In this document: one piece after another, positions 11,251-18,378 of the stretch | How the letters are laid out: each line of letters starts with the position of its first letter | Position numbering within the stretch: the stretch's first letter is position 1 | NCBI GenBank assembly: GCA_010021145.1 | Contig: RGRP01000004.1 | Coordinates: 1 to 24,645 of the forward strand | Source: Candidatus Fonsibacter lacus | GTDB lineage: Bacteria; Pseudomonadota; Alphaproteobacteria; Pelagibacterales; Pelagibacteraceae | Direction: 5' to 3' | Length of the DNA stretch: 24,645 nucleotides | Position numbers and translations under genes: made by a program | The notes under the pieces: model-generated | The model's input: the letters and a program-made list of their open reading frames with translations, nothing else | Told to the model about the DNA's origin: nothing | The model's database searches: none

Positions 11251-11567
11251 TGTCTCTCAAACTGTTTGACTACGACAACCGCAAGAAGTACGTGCATCAA
11301 GTCTTCGACAACAAAGAGCGCATCTCACCGAAGACGCAATATCGCCTTGCAGGCTCCGCCAGCTTTGGCGAGACAGAGCTAGGTGATCCACGCTTCCACT
11401 ACAGCCCTGTCAGCAGCGAGCACGCCATCGGCATGTACGACAGCGATGGTTACTACTGCACCTACTGCCCGCCAATCCAAACCCCAGGCGTCAGCGTGCC
11501 CGTAGGGCGCTTCATACGCCATCCCTGGGCAGAGGAAGAGCGCCGTAGGCAGGAGGCATTCTCCTGA
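11250..11567 (+). CDS. Unknown 105-aa protein
   Basis: ATG shares one base with the TGA of the replication gene (TGATG), so the two are coupled. The product is rich in Tyr, Asp and Arg (LFDYDNRKKYVHQVFDNKE, DPRFHYSPVSSEH) with a CTYCPP pair of Cys residues at about 69-74 and a charged end (WAEEERRRQEA). A metal-binding knuckle would need more ligands than are visible. No family is recognised. A replication accessory role is suggested only by its place. Confidence 0.65.
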   Translation: MSLKLFDYDNRKKYVHQVFDNKERISPKTQYRLAGSASFGETELGDPRFHYSPVSSEHAIGMYDSDGYYCTYCPPIQTPGVSVPVGRFIRHPWAEEERRRQEAFS

Positions 11568-11809
11568 TGGCGATCAAGCGCCTAGAACGCCTGTCCACTG
11601 AGCACGGTGCCCGTGATCTGATGCAACGCCTCATTGCTGCAGGGCGCTGCACGCTCGAGCAGCTAGACCAAGCACCGCCAGGTCACGTCAACCCGAGCAG
11701 TTACCGCAACCTGCTACGCGACCCTGACCACTACGCCGAACCCAAGGTCAAACTGTCCGAACCACGGGACTTCAATCCCGAACCGTCCGAAACCCCGCTT
11801 CCCTACTGA
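11567..11809 (+). CDS. Unknown 80-aa protein
   Basis: ATG overlaps the upstream TGA by one base. The first half is a helical, charged domain (IKRLERLSTEHGARDLMQRLI, GRCTLEQLDQAPPGH) followed by SSYRNLLRDPDHY and a proline-rich tail (FNPEPSETPLPY). The helical part could be a small protein-protein adaptor. No family recognised. It is coupled to its neighbours in the replication operon. Confidence 0.6.
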   Translation: MAIKRLERLSTEHGARDLMQRLIAAGRCTLEQLDQAPPGHVNPSSYRNLLRDPDHYAEPKVKLSEPRDFNPEPSETPLPY

Positions 11810-11812
11810 TCT

Positions 11813-12142
11813 GTGACTGAAAAGCGCACCGCCGTCAAAGTCGGACTGACCCCAGACGAAAACGCTCACATCACACGGCAAGCACAGGCGCTTGGCATGG
11901 ATCGCTCCACCCTGATGCGCCTACGCGCCCTAGGCGACCCGTCTGTCAGCCCACAAGCCGTGTCAGCGCCGCTCACCCTAAAGACCTACCAGGACGCCGT
12001 TAGAGCCGCTCTGGCGGCTTCTAGGGGCTGTGCGCCACGTCCGATTATCGAAGCCATCGCCGCTGCCGTTATCGCTTCCCTCCATGTCAAGCCGCAAACA
12101 ACCCGAGACCAGCCCGCAGGAATTGCTCACACTGATGGATGA
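11813..12142 (+). CDS. Ribbon-helix-helix protein, MobC-like pattern
   Basis: 109 residues from GTG 11813, three bases after the upstream stop. The first 40 residues are typical of ribbon-helix-helix DNA-binding proteins: RTAVKVGLTPDENAHITRQA then LGMDRSTLMRLRAL, a strand, a helix, the turn with MDRSTLMR and a second helix. The same layout is found in MobC-type relaxosome proteins and in plasmid regulators. The rest (APLTLKTYQDAVRAALAAS, IIEAIAAAVIASL) is an Ala-rich helical tail. It may regulate the rightward operon or help organise the origin upstream. The specific partner is not known. Confidence 0.6.
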   Translation: MTEKRTAVKVGLTPDENAHITRQAQALGMDRSTLMRLRALGDPSVSPQAVSAPLTLKTYQDAVRAALAASRGCAPRPIIEAIAAAVIASLHVKPQTTRDQPAGIAHTDG

Positions 12143-12251
12143 CTACCTCACCGCCCTCTACCACGACCGTCATGACCCAGAGAGACCGCCTGAACTCACT
12201 GATCGAATCTGCCGCTTCATCTGTCCAACCGACCTTGGAAAACTTGTCTGA
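12084..12251 (+). CDS. Unknown 55-aa protein, overlapping frame
   Basis: ATG 12084 gives 55 residues: SSRKQPETSPQELLTLMDDYLTALYHDRHD, then PPELTDRICRFICPTDLGK. The composition is normal and the helix LLTLMDDYLTALY is convincing. The frame overlaps the 3' end of the ribbon-helix-helix gene by 59 bases and the next candidate by 113 bases, so at least one of these small frames may not be expressed. No family is recognised. Confidence 0.4.
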   Translation: MSSRKQPETSPQELLTLMDDYLTALYHDRHDPERPPELTDRICRFICPTDLGKLV

Positions 12252-12363
12252 TGGTTGCGTTCGTGTTTGCATTGGCGAAACATGTGGCATCGTGTCGTCA
12301 CATCACCTTGTCGAACCAAAGGTCAACCAGCTGCGAGCATTAGCGTTTAAGACACGCCAATGA
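12139..12363 (+). CDS. Unknown 74-aa protein
   Basis: ATG 12139 overlaps the TGA of the ribbon-helix-helix gene as ATGA, the junction type used across this phage. The first 11 residues are low complexity (TTSPPSTTTV), so ATG 12172 (MTQRDRLNSL) is an alternative start. The remainder, RDRLNSLIESAASSV then DGCVRVCIGETCGIVSSHHL and KVNQLRALAFK, reads like a small domain with three Cys and two His residues that could bind metal. No family is recognised. It overlaps the competing frame 12084-12251. Confidence 0.5.
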   Translation: MTTSPPSTTTVMTQRDRLNSLIESAASSVQPTLENLSDGCVRVCIGETCGIVSSHHLVEPKVNQLRALAFKTRQ

Positions 12364-12367
12364 AACC

Positions 12368-12580
12368 ATGAGCCTGGCATTCTCCGTTGACGTTGATGGC
12401 AAGGAAATCATCTTTGCCTACGACGAAACCGCTAGGGCACTGACGGTTACATCAATCGACGGTGTTGCCAGGCATATCATTTGCGCGTCTGGTCACATTA
12501 AAAGCTTTGACGATGCTGAGAATTACGCTAAGGTTCTTGCCGATAGCTACAAAGATCATCCTTTCTGGCACCCAGTCTGA
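12368..12580 (+). CDS. Unknown 70-aa protein
   Basis: 70 residues, four bases after the upstream stop. It begins with alternating strands (SLAFSVDVDGKEIIFAYDE, ARALTVTSIDGVARHIICAS) and ends in a helix with an aromatic tail (DDAENYAKVLADSYKDHPFWH). This is a compact beta-beta-beta-alpha pattern typical of small binding proteins. No family is recognised. It precedes the ParB-fold gene by nine bases and is probably in the same transcript. Confidence 0.6.
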   Translation: MSLAFSVDVDGKEIIFAYDETARALTVTSIDGVARHIICASGHIKSFDDAENYAKVLADSYKDHPFWHPV

Positions 12581-12589
12581 TCAATCTGC

Positions 12590-13357
12590 ATGACATCGAT
12601 CAACAACCTTAAGCACGACCATAAAAACGCTCGCAAACGCACTGACCGCTCTGCGATGCTTATCGCAGAATCCCTTAAGCGTTACGGTGCGGCACGCAGT
12701 ATCGTCATTGACGAGGAAAATAGAATCCTTGCTGGTAACGGCACCATTGAAGGTGCTAAAGCTGCTGGCATTAAAAACGTTCGCATCATTGACGCAGATG
12801 GTGACGAACTGATTGCTGTCAGGCGAGCTGGTCTTACGGAAGATGAAAAGATAGGTCTCGCTCTGGCTGACAACCGCACCAGCGATTTAAGCGAGTGGGA
12901 CGGAGCCATGCTCCATCAGCTCAGTGAAGAACATGACATCAGTGCATGGTTCGACAAAAGCGAACTGGACAACCTATTTGGCACTGAAGAAACTATCGAT
13001 GAAGATAGCCCATATACCAACAAGACAACTGCTCCGATTTACGAACCAACAGGAGAGCAACACAAGCCCAAACAGCTTTACGACCCGACCAAAACAGAGC
13101 GCCTTCTGGCTGACATCGAAACCGCTGACATCCCTGATGACGTCAGGGCTTTCCTAGTCTCAGCCGCTCATCGCCATACAGCCTTCAACTACAGCAAAAT
13201 TGCTGACTACTACGCCACAGCACCAAAAGAAATACAATCACTCTTTGAAGACTCTGCACTGGTCATCATTGACTTTGAGCAAGCCATTCAAAATGGATTC
13301 GTCAAACTAGATGCCAGCGTCGAAGAAGCCTTCAAGCAGGATCATCCAAATGCGTAA
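12590..13357 (+). CDS. ParB/Srx-fold protein of a DNA-modification type
   Basis: 255 residues. The N-terminal 110 residues are a ParB-like domain: NARKRTDRSAMLIAESLKRY, SIVIDEENRILAGNGTIEGA (38-56), VRIIDAD and LADNRTSDLSEWD. The C-terminal half (residues about 145-245: LYDPTKTERLLADIE, IPDDVRAFLVSAAHRH, NYSKIADYYA, FEDSALVIIDFEQAI, GFVKLD) is a conserved-looking module that in phages often accompanies ParB domains beside base-modification enzymes. It overlaps the following glycosyltransferase gene by eight bases. It is probably not a partition protein, because no ParA or parS is seen. A role in guiding or preparing DNA modification follows published comparative work on such clusters and remains inference here. 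Confidence 0.78.
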   Translation: MTSINNLKHDHKNARKRTDRSAMLIAESLKRYGAARSIVIDEENRILAGNGTIEGAKAAGIKNVRIIDADGDELIAVRRAGLTEDEKIGLALADNRTSDLSEWDGAMLHQLSEEHDISAWFDKSELDNLFGTEETIDEDSPYTNKTTAPIYEPTGEQHKPKQLYDPTKTERLLADIETADIPDDVRAFLVSAAHRHTAFNYSKIADYYATAPKEIQSLFEDSALVIIDFEQAIQNGFVKLDASVEEAFKQDHPNA

Positions 13358-14210
13358 TGACTTCTGCGTTTTTATCCTGTCAAATCGCAGACCGGATAAC
13401 ATTAAAACCTTAGAAACCCTACAGCGCTCTGGTTACACCGGCAAGTGGTATATCGTCATTGACGATGAAGATCCAACCGGACCGCAATACAAAGCAACCT
13501 ACGGCGATAAAGTCCTAGTCTTCTCAAAAGCAAAAGTCGCGCAAACTACTGATTCATGCGACACGTCAACAGATCGTCGCACTCCACTCTGGGCGCGTAA
13601 CGCCTGCTGGGATCTAGCTAAACAAGTAAACTGCCGCTTCTTCTGTCAATTAGACGACGACTACAGCTGGTTTGCCTACCGCCGTATCGGTCGCAAGAAT
13701 CCAGCCGAACCGCCAAAGTATTCCAACTTTCGCGCACAAAGCCTCGACATTATCTTCGATGGCATGGTCCAGTTCCTTCAAGAAACACCATCCGTATCAA
13801 GCATTGCCTTCTCGCAAGGTGGCGACTACAACACAGACTCACTCAAAGCAAGACGAGTTCTGCGCAAAGCAATGAACTCCTTTTTCTGCGACTCACAGCG
13901 CCCTTTTAACTTCATCGGTAAATTCAACGATGACGTCAACACCTATATCTCACATGGTGCCACCGGCAAGCTATTCTTCACCTACTGTCCAATTCAGCTA
14001 GAACAAGCTCAAACTCAAAAAAACAAAGGCGGCATCACTGAAGCCTACAAAGAATCTGGCACCTACGTAAAATCCTTCTACACCGTCATGATCTCTCCAT
14101 CCTCAACATGGATTGAACTCATGGGTCACTCCAATCCACGCCTACACCACACACACGACTGGAATAAAGTCTGCCCTAAAATCATCCATGAAAAATATCG
14201 CCGCACATAA
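13350..14210 (+). CDS. TET-associated-type glycosyltransferase (DNA base hypermodification)
   Basis: 286 residues from ATG 13350, inside the end of the ParB-fold gene and preceded by AGGA eight bases upstream. The start FCVFILSNRRPDNIKTLETL and SGYTGKWYIVIDDED is a nucleotide-sugar-binding fold, and LDDDY (101-105) is the metal-binding DxD of GT-A enzymes. Further motifs are RRTPLWARNACWDLA (76-90), FNDDVNTY (192-199) and the C-terminal HHTHDWNKVCPKII (266-279). This pattern matches the TAGT family, predicted to add sugars to oxidised bases in phage DNA. The TET/JBP oxygenase that should make the acceptor is not in this window. The gene looks more A-rich than the packaging genes that follow. 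Confidence 0.78.
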   Translation: MRNDFCVFILSNRRPDNIKTLETLQRSGYTGKWYIVIDDEDPTGPQYKATYGDKVLVFSKAKVAQTTDSCDTSTDRRTPLWARNACWDLAKQVNCRFFCQLDDDYSWFAYRRIGRKNPAEPPKYSNFRAQSLDIIFDGMVQFLQETPSVSSIAFSQGGDYNTDSLKARRVLRKAMNSFFCDSQRPFNFIGKFNDDVNTYISHGATGKLFFTYCPIQLEQAQTQKNKGGITEAYKESGTYVKSFYTVMISPSSTWIELMGHSNPRLHHTHDWNKVCPKIIHEKYRRT

Positions 14211-14255
14211 TACGATATGCTATACATAACAACCAGTCAGCCATTGGTATCCTGA

Positions 14256-14579
14256 ATGGCTACCCATCGCGGTACTAAAGCAGAAACTGAACTTCGCGCT
14301 CAACGCTTCGCTCGCATCATCGCGAACGGTGGCAGACGCTCAGACTGCGTTCGCTTTGCAGCCGAAAACTGGGGGGTAGGTGAACGCTCTGTTGATAAAT
14401 ACCTTCAGATGGCACGCGACATCCTCCGTGCCGACTGGGATATTGAGCGACCTCAGATGATCGCTGATCTGCTCTCCCAATGCTCGACACTTCAACTTGA
14501 AGCCCGTCGCGCTGGGCAATATCACATTGCTCTTGGTGCCATTAACACCGCTGCCAAACTGGCGCAGCTCTGCTCGTGA
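14256..14579 (+). CDS. terS: Terminase small subunit
   Basis: 107 residues. A basic N-terminus (THRGTKAETELRAQRFARII) leads into a helix-turn-helix (RRSDCVRFAAENWGVGERSVDKYLQMARDIL-like, residues about 28-58) and then oligomerisation helices (IADLLSQCSTLQLEARRAG, ALGAINTAAKLAQL). Length, layout and the four-base overlap with the large-subunit gene identify it. It should recognise the packaging site and deliver DNA to the motor. The assignment rests mainly on context, since small subunits diverge strongly. It is preceded by a 45-base gap after the glycosyltransferase gene with TATACAT-like AT-rich sequence. Confidence 0.85.
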   Translation: MATHRGTKAETELRAQRFARIIANGGRRSDCVRFAAENWGVGERSVDKYLQMARDILRADWDIERPQMIADLLSQCSTLQLEARRAGQYHIALGAINTAAKLAQLCS

Positions 14580-15925
14580 GCATCCTCGCTGCAGCACCAG
14601 AAGGTCACGTCCTACAACAGCTCAACCATTTTGGTGAACTGATCGACACTGACCAGCTACTGCAGCGCATCCATGCTGACCTACACCCTGGACAGCTCGC
14701 GTTTGTCGCAGACAACCAAACGCAGATCATTGGTATCAGTGCTGGGTATGGTGCGGGAAAAACCAGAGCCCTAGCAGCCAAGGCAGTTACCCTCGCTGCT
14801 GCCAATCAAGGTTTCATCGGTTGCGTCATGGAACCAACCGGACCGCTAATCCGCGACATTTGGCAAAACGACTTTGAAGACTTCCTAGAGCATTACGAGA
14901 TCCCCTACACATTCCGCGCATCACCGCTTCCGGAATACATGCTCCACCTACCAGGTGGCGACACAAAGATCTTGTGCCGTAGCTTTGAAAACTGGTCACG
15001 CATCATCGGTCTGAACCTTGCTTGGGTGTTGGCAGACGAGATCGACACCGTGATACCTGCTATCGCAAACAAAGCGTTTCCTAAGATCCTTGGTCGTCTG
15101 CGCTCTGGAAACGTCAGGCAGTTTGGCGCAGCGTCAACGCCTGAAGGTTTCCGCTGGATGTGGACAACCTTTGGCAGCGAGGAAGCTCAAACCAGAGAGG
15201 ATCGCAAGCTGATCAAGATGCGGTCGGTTGATAATCCACACCTGCCGCCGGACTTTATCGAGCGCCTTGAAGCGAACTACGACCCAACACTGCTCAAGGC
15301 TTACCTCGACGGCGAGTTTGTCAATCTGATCACCGGCACGGTCTACGACAGGTTTGACCGCAGCAAGCACGTCATCAGCAAGCTGCCAGACACCGAGCGT
15401 GAACCTCTACGCGTTGGCGTTGACTTCAACGTCGGCAACATGTCTGCTGTGATCGGCGTCAAGCTCAACAGCACACTGTTCGTGATCGACGAGATCAGTG
15501 GTGCCCACGACACTGACAGCCTCGCGCAGCAGATCAAGGCGCGTTATCCAGACCGCCGAATCTACGTTTACCCTGACGCCTCCGGTGGCAACCGCAGCAC
15601 CAACGCTAGCCAAACCGACATTCAAATCCTGGAGTCCTACGGTATGGCAAATCAGTCACCACGCGCTAACCCACCAGTCAGGGACAGGGTTTCTGCTGTG
15701 CAAGCGCTACTCGAAAACGGCAAAGGGCAGGTCAGGCTGCAGATCAGCACAAGCTGTAAGCGCATGATCGAATGCCTTGAGCTGCAGTGTTACACCGAGA
15801 AAGGCGATCCTGACAAGGATTCAGGGCATGACCACATGAACGATGCCCTTGGCTACCTGATCTGGCGTGAATTCAACCCGCTTCATATGGGTGCTGGTAG
15901 ATCGACCGGCATTAGGTTATATTGA
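14576..15925 (+). CDS. terL: Terminase large subunit (packaging ATPase and nuclease)
   Basis: 449 residues from GTG 14576, overlapping the terS stop as GTGA. The ATPase domain shows Walker A SAGYGAGKT (55-63), Walker B LADEID with Asp154-Glu155, and the coupling motif AASTPEGF (185-192). The RNase H-like nuclease domain has Asp283 (VGVDFN), Asp334 (YVYPDASG) and HDHMNDA (418-424). It cuts concatemeric DNA and drives it into the prohead through the portal. Length is normal. The gene is followed by a structured untranslated stretch and a terminator, so packaging genes and head genes appear to be separate transcripts. Confidence 0.96.
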   Translation: MSILAAAPEGHVLQQLNHFGELIDTDQLLQRIHADLHPGQLAFVADNQTQIIGISAGYGAGKTRALAAKAVTLAAANQGFIGCVMEPTGPLIRDIWQNDFEDFLEHYEIPYTFRASPLPEYMLHLPGGDTKILCRSFENWSRIIGLNLAWVLADEIDTVIPAIANKAFPKILGRLRSGNVRQFGAASTPEGFRWMWTTFGSEEAQTREDRKLIKMRSVDNPHLPPDFIERLEANYDPTLLKAYLDGEFVNLITGTVYDRFDRSKHVISKLPDTEREPLRVGVDFNVGNMSAVIGVKLNSTLFVIDEISGAHDTDSLAQQIKARYPDRRIYVYPDASGGNRSTNASQTDIQILESYGMANQSPRANPPVRDRVSAVQALLENGKGQVRLQISTSCKRMIECLELQCYTEKGDPDKDSGHDHMNDALGYLIWREFNPLHMGAGRSTGIRLY

Positions 15926-16078
15926 TTTCACCAGCAAAGTCCCCTGCTGGGTGCTGTCGGAAGTCGGATCAACACACGCCTTGCGTCTGTCCCGAGGGAA
16001 GCCAGCCAACTGAAACTGAAGTCGGGCAACCGCTGCTGGCGATCCGAGGGATGGTTCAGATTCACCTGCGTCGGGCAG
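15926..16078 (+). ncRNA. Structured non-coding stretch after terL
   Basis: No convincing coding frame exists here. CCAGCA (15931-15936) pairs with TGCTGG (15945-15950). Further on, two similar modules occur, each starting CCGAGGGA and ending GTCGGGCA about 20 bases later; in each, CCGA can pair with TCGG to close a hairpin. The region ends at the terminator 16079-16114. It is not a tRNA by inspection and matches no riboswitch I know. It may be a structured 3' untranslated region or a small RNA. Confidence 0.4.
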
Positions 16079-16114
16079 GAGAGCCTCCACCTAGGTGGGG
16101 GTTTCTCTGTTTTT
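16079..16114 (+). terminator. Rho-independent terminator after terL
   Basis: The core CCACC-TA-GGTGG is extended by wobble and Watson-Crick pairs to GAGAGCC and GGTTTCTC, followed by TGTTTTTA. The long stem and T-run are typical of an intrinsic terminator. It ends the terL transcript about 35 bases before the cyAbrB-like gene. Confidence 0.8.
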
Positions 16115-16120
16115 AGGGTA

Positions 16121-16529
16121 TGCTAAGCAGCGTTCGCTTTACCCCTACTCATGCTCAAGGGTTCAGAACTACTCGCCAAGGTCAAAGAACTGAAGGATCT
16201 GAACAAATCAGATCTTGTCCGCGAGTGTGGCTACACAGACAAGCACGGCAAGCTCTGCTACACCGCCTTCTACGAAGCACTGCTTGAAGCTAAGGGCTTT
16301 GAAATGAAGTCCAGTGGCAAGCGTGGTCGTGGTCTGACTTACAAGACCAAGGTGCAGTTCAACGGCAAACTGCAGATCGGTGAAGGCTACGTGCAGGAAA
16401 TGGGCTTTAAGCCTGGTGACGAGTTTGAGATCAAGATTGGTCGCAAGTCCGTCACGCTGCAGGCTGCCTCTACATCTGCTGATGTCGCTGTAGCTGTTTA
16501 AGCTGCAACTGTTCCCGCTCTGCTAAGCA
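16121..16529. repeat. TGCTAAGCA pair flanking the cyAbrB-like gene
   Basis: TGCTAAGCA, a near-palindrome (TGCT-A-AGCA), occurs at 16121-16129 and 16521-16529, just upstream and just downstream of the regulator gene. The match extends to 11 of 12 bases (TGCTAAGCAGCG versus TGCTAAGCATCG). They may be binding sites for the encoded regulator or scars of gene insertion. Confidence 0.4.
16151..16501 (+). CDS. cyAbrB-type transcriptional regulator
   Basis: 116 residues. The pattern is that of cyanobacterial AbrB-like regulators: GSELLAKVKELKDLNKSDLV, ECGYTDKHGKLCYTAFYEALLEAKG, then a GKRGRGLTYKTKVQ turn and the C-terminal NGKLQIGEGYVQEMGFKPGD followed by EFEIKIGRKSVTL. In cyanobacteria the cyAbrB proteins are abundant DNA-binding regulators of carbon and nitrogen metabolism. 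A phage copy could interfere with host regulation or control late genes. It sits alone between two terminator-like hairpins, so it probably has its own promoter; the sequence before the ATG has no ribosome site. Its place between terL and the portal gene is unusual and suggests acquisition. Confidence 0.88.
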   Translation: MLKGSELLAKVKELKDLNKSDLVRECGYTDKHGKLCYTAFYEALLEAKGFEMKSSGKRGRGLTYKTKVQFNGKLQIGEGYVQEMGFKPGDEFEIKIGRKSVTLQAASTSADVAVAV

Positions 16530-16591
16530 TCGGGCACTCAGTCAGTTCTGAGGTCCACCGTTGGTTGTGGGTAACCTTTCCTGATTGATAT

Positions 16592-16613
16592 GGGGTTGGC
16601 TAATGCCAGCCCC
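16592..16613 (+). terminator. Terminator-like hairpin between cyAbrB-like gene and portal
   Basis: GGGGTTGGC (16592-16600), loop TAAT, GCCAGCCCC (16605-16613): nine pairs with one G-T wobble, followed by TAAACTTTGTTT. The T-run is interrupted, so termination may be partial, or the hairpin may serve as a processing site upstream of the portal gene. Confidence 0.55.
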
Positions 16614-16639
16614 TAAACTTTGTTTACTGAAGCGGCGCC

Positions 16640-18103
16640 ATGTACACAGGGTATAACTTCTACGACCGCCCGATGGCGCGGCGCACCGTCACCAAGGTCA
16701 ACGATGCCAATACCGCTTGGTACGCGCAGGAGCCTCACTGGATCCTGATTGAAGACTTGCTACAAGGCACCTACGGGATGCGTCGTAAGCATCGCAGGTA
16801 TCTGCCTCAAGAACCACGCGAGCTAGACGAAAGTTACGACAACAGGCTTGCTCGCAGTGTTGTGCCGCCGTATTACGTCCGCCTTGAACGGATGTTGGCT
16901 GGCATGTTGACGCGCAAGCCAGTTCGGTTAAACGATGTATCTGACATCGTGCGCGAGCAGCTATTCGACGTTGACTTATTAGGTAACGACCTTAACGTCT
17001 GGACCTATGAAGCCGCACGAAAGATGGTGCGTTACGGGCATGTTGGTGTGCTTGTGGATGCTCCTGCTGCTGGTGAAAATGGACGACCGTATTGGGTTAG
17101 CTATACACCACGCGAAATCCTGGGCTGGCGCACAGAACTAAAGGATGGAGCGCAGCAACTGAGTCAGCTTCGCCTGCTAGAGAAGGTTATTGTTAACGAT
17201 GGCGAATACGGTGAGAAGGAAGTCGAGCAGGTCCGTGTGTTAACGCCTGGCGCATTTGAATTGCATCGCCGTGATGAAAAGTCTGGCAGTTTTCAGGTGT
17301 TCGATAGCGGCATAACGACATTGGACGCGATTCCTTTCAGTGTTGCTTACTCGAACCGCGTCAACTTCATGGAATCACGCCCGCCGATGGAAGACATCGC
17401 GGAGTTGAACCTGAAGGCTTATCAGGTGCAGTCTGATCTTGACAATCAGCTGCATATCTGCGCGGTGCCGATGCTTGCTTTCTTTGGCTTCCCATCTGCT
17501 GCAGAGGAAGTATCCGCTGGTCCTGGTGAAGCAATCGCATTCCCTGCAGAAGGCAAAGCAGAATATATCGAGCCTTCTGGCAACAGTTTTGATTCGCAGT
17601 TCCGCAGACTGGAACAGATCGCGTATCAAATCAATGAGTTAGGTCTGTCTGCCGTGCTAGGGCAGAAACTATCAGCAGAAACTGCTGAAGCAAAGCGCAT
17701 TGACCGTAGTCAAGGTGATAGCACCATGATGGTGATCGCGCAGAATATGCAAGATCTCATCGACAACTGCCTTGCCTATCACGCGCAGTATCTCAACATC
17801 ACAGAAGTTGGCAGCAGCTACGTTAACCGCGACTTCCTTGGTGCACGTCTTGAGCCAGCAGACATCCAAGCCCTGCTGCAGCTTTATACCGCTGGCACAA
17901 TCACACAGAAGACATTGCTCGATAGGCTTAGCGAAGGCGAAGTGCTAGGTGATGAGTTCGATATCGAAGAAGAGATCGAAGCAACACAAGCAGGTGGCTT
18001 AATCGAGATGTCTAAACCCGAACCACGCACACCACAAGCAGCGCAAAACGAAATGCCAGAAGAATCTTTAGACGGTGAAGATGTCGACATTATTCCGGCA
18101 TGA
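16640..18103 (+). CDS. Portal protein (DUF4055-like)
   Basis: 487 residues. It follows terL and precedes the MuF-type gene, the standard portal position. The sequence has the N-terminal helix-rich wing (HWILIEDLLQGTYGMRRKHR, NRLARSVVPPYYVRLERMLAGM, TRKPVRL), a strand-rich part (GHVGVLVDAP, YWVSYTPREILGW) and a long C-terminal helical stem and crown (ELNLKAYQVQSDLDNQLH, LSAETAEAKRIDRSQGDS, LQLYTAGTITQKTLLDRL). The order and the ExAEAKR-type helix match phage portals annotated DUF4055. Twelve copies would form the DNA entry channel. The acidic tail (EESLDGEDVDIIPA) is typical for internal packaging surfaces. Confidence 0.85.
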   Translation: MYTGYNFYDRPMARRTVTKVNDANTAWYAQEPHWILIEDLLQGTYGMRRKHRRYLPQEPRELDESYDNRLARSVVPPYYVRLERMLAGMLTRKPVRLNDVSDIVREQLFDVDLLGNDLNVWTYEAARKMVRYGHVGVLVDAPAAGENGRPYWVSYTPREILGWRTELKDGAQQLSQLRLLEKVIVNDGEYGEKEVEQVRVLTPGAFELHRRDEKSGSFQVFDSGITTLDAIPFSVAYSNRVNFMESRPPMEDIAELNLKAYQVQSDLDNQLHICAVPMLAFFGFPSAAEEVSAGPGEAIAFPAEGKAEYIEPSGNSFDSQFRRLEQIAYQINELGLSAVLGQKLSAETAEAKRIDRSQGDSTMMVIAQNMQDLIDNCLAYHAQYLNITEVGSSYVNRDFLGARLEPADIQALLQLYTAGTITQKTLLDRLSEGEVLGDEFDIEEEIEATQAGGLIEMSKPEPRTPQAAQNEMPEESLDGEDVDIIPA

Positions 18104-18126
18104 TGAGCTGGCTATGGAGGTTAGCT

Positions 18127-18378
18127 ATGGAAGCCAAGAAACCACGCAGGCAACATCTCGTCTGCGTTAAAGGGCAGATGCAACCTCACATCTTTGCCGT
18201 CATCAGACTGAGCTGGTATCGCAACGGTAGGCTATACACCGTAGAAGAAATGAACGTAGAAAACGGCACAAAAGAAACGCCAGAGGCTGTGATCATGTTG
18301 ATCAAAGAGGCATTAAAGTCTGGTGCTGATGTCACGATGCAAACTGCCTGTCAGCCACAGGATCTGGGCATTGAATAA
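18127..18378 (+). CDS. Unknown 83-aa protein between portal and MuF gene
   Basis: ATG 18127 is chosen because GGAGG lies six bases upstream; an earlier in-frame ATG overlaps the portal stop. The product is a compact strand-helix protein: LVCVKGQMQPHIFAVIRLSW, NGRLYTVEEMNVENG and EAVIMLIKEALKSGADVTM. Small genes in this place are common in phages and may encode head-assembly accessories. No family is recognised. It ends one base into the next ATG. Confidence 0.7.
   Translation: MEAKKPRRQHLVCVKGQMQPHIFAVIRLSWYRNGRLYTVEEMNVENGTKETPEAVIMLIKEALKSGADVTMQTACQPQDLGIE

Noticed and set aside
12590..13357. ParB domain as evidence for a plasmid-type partition system
   Set aside because: No ParA ATPase, no parS-like repeats and a different C-terminal module; the neighbouring glycosyltransferase points to DNA modification.
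16045..16078. GGTTCAGATTC resembles a tRNA T-loop
   Set aside because: The required 5-bp T-stem does not form and no anticodon arm or acceptor stem could be found around it.
15922..16116. A 64-codon + strand frame after terL
   Set aside because: Its end lies inside the terminator hairpin and the product is Pro/Arg/Cys-rich without pattern; the region is better read as non-coding.
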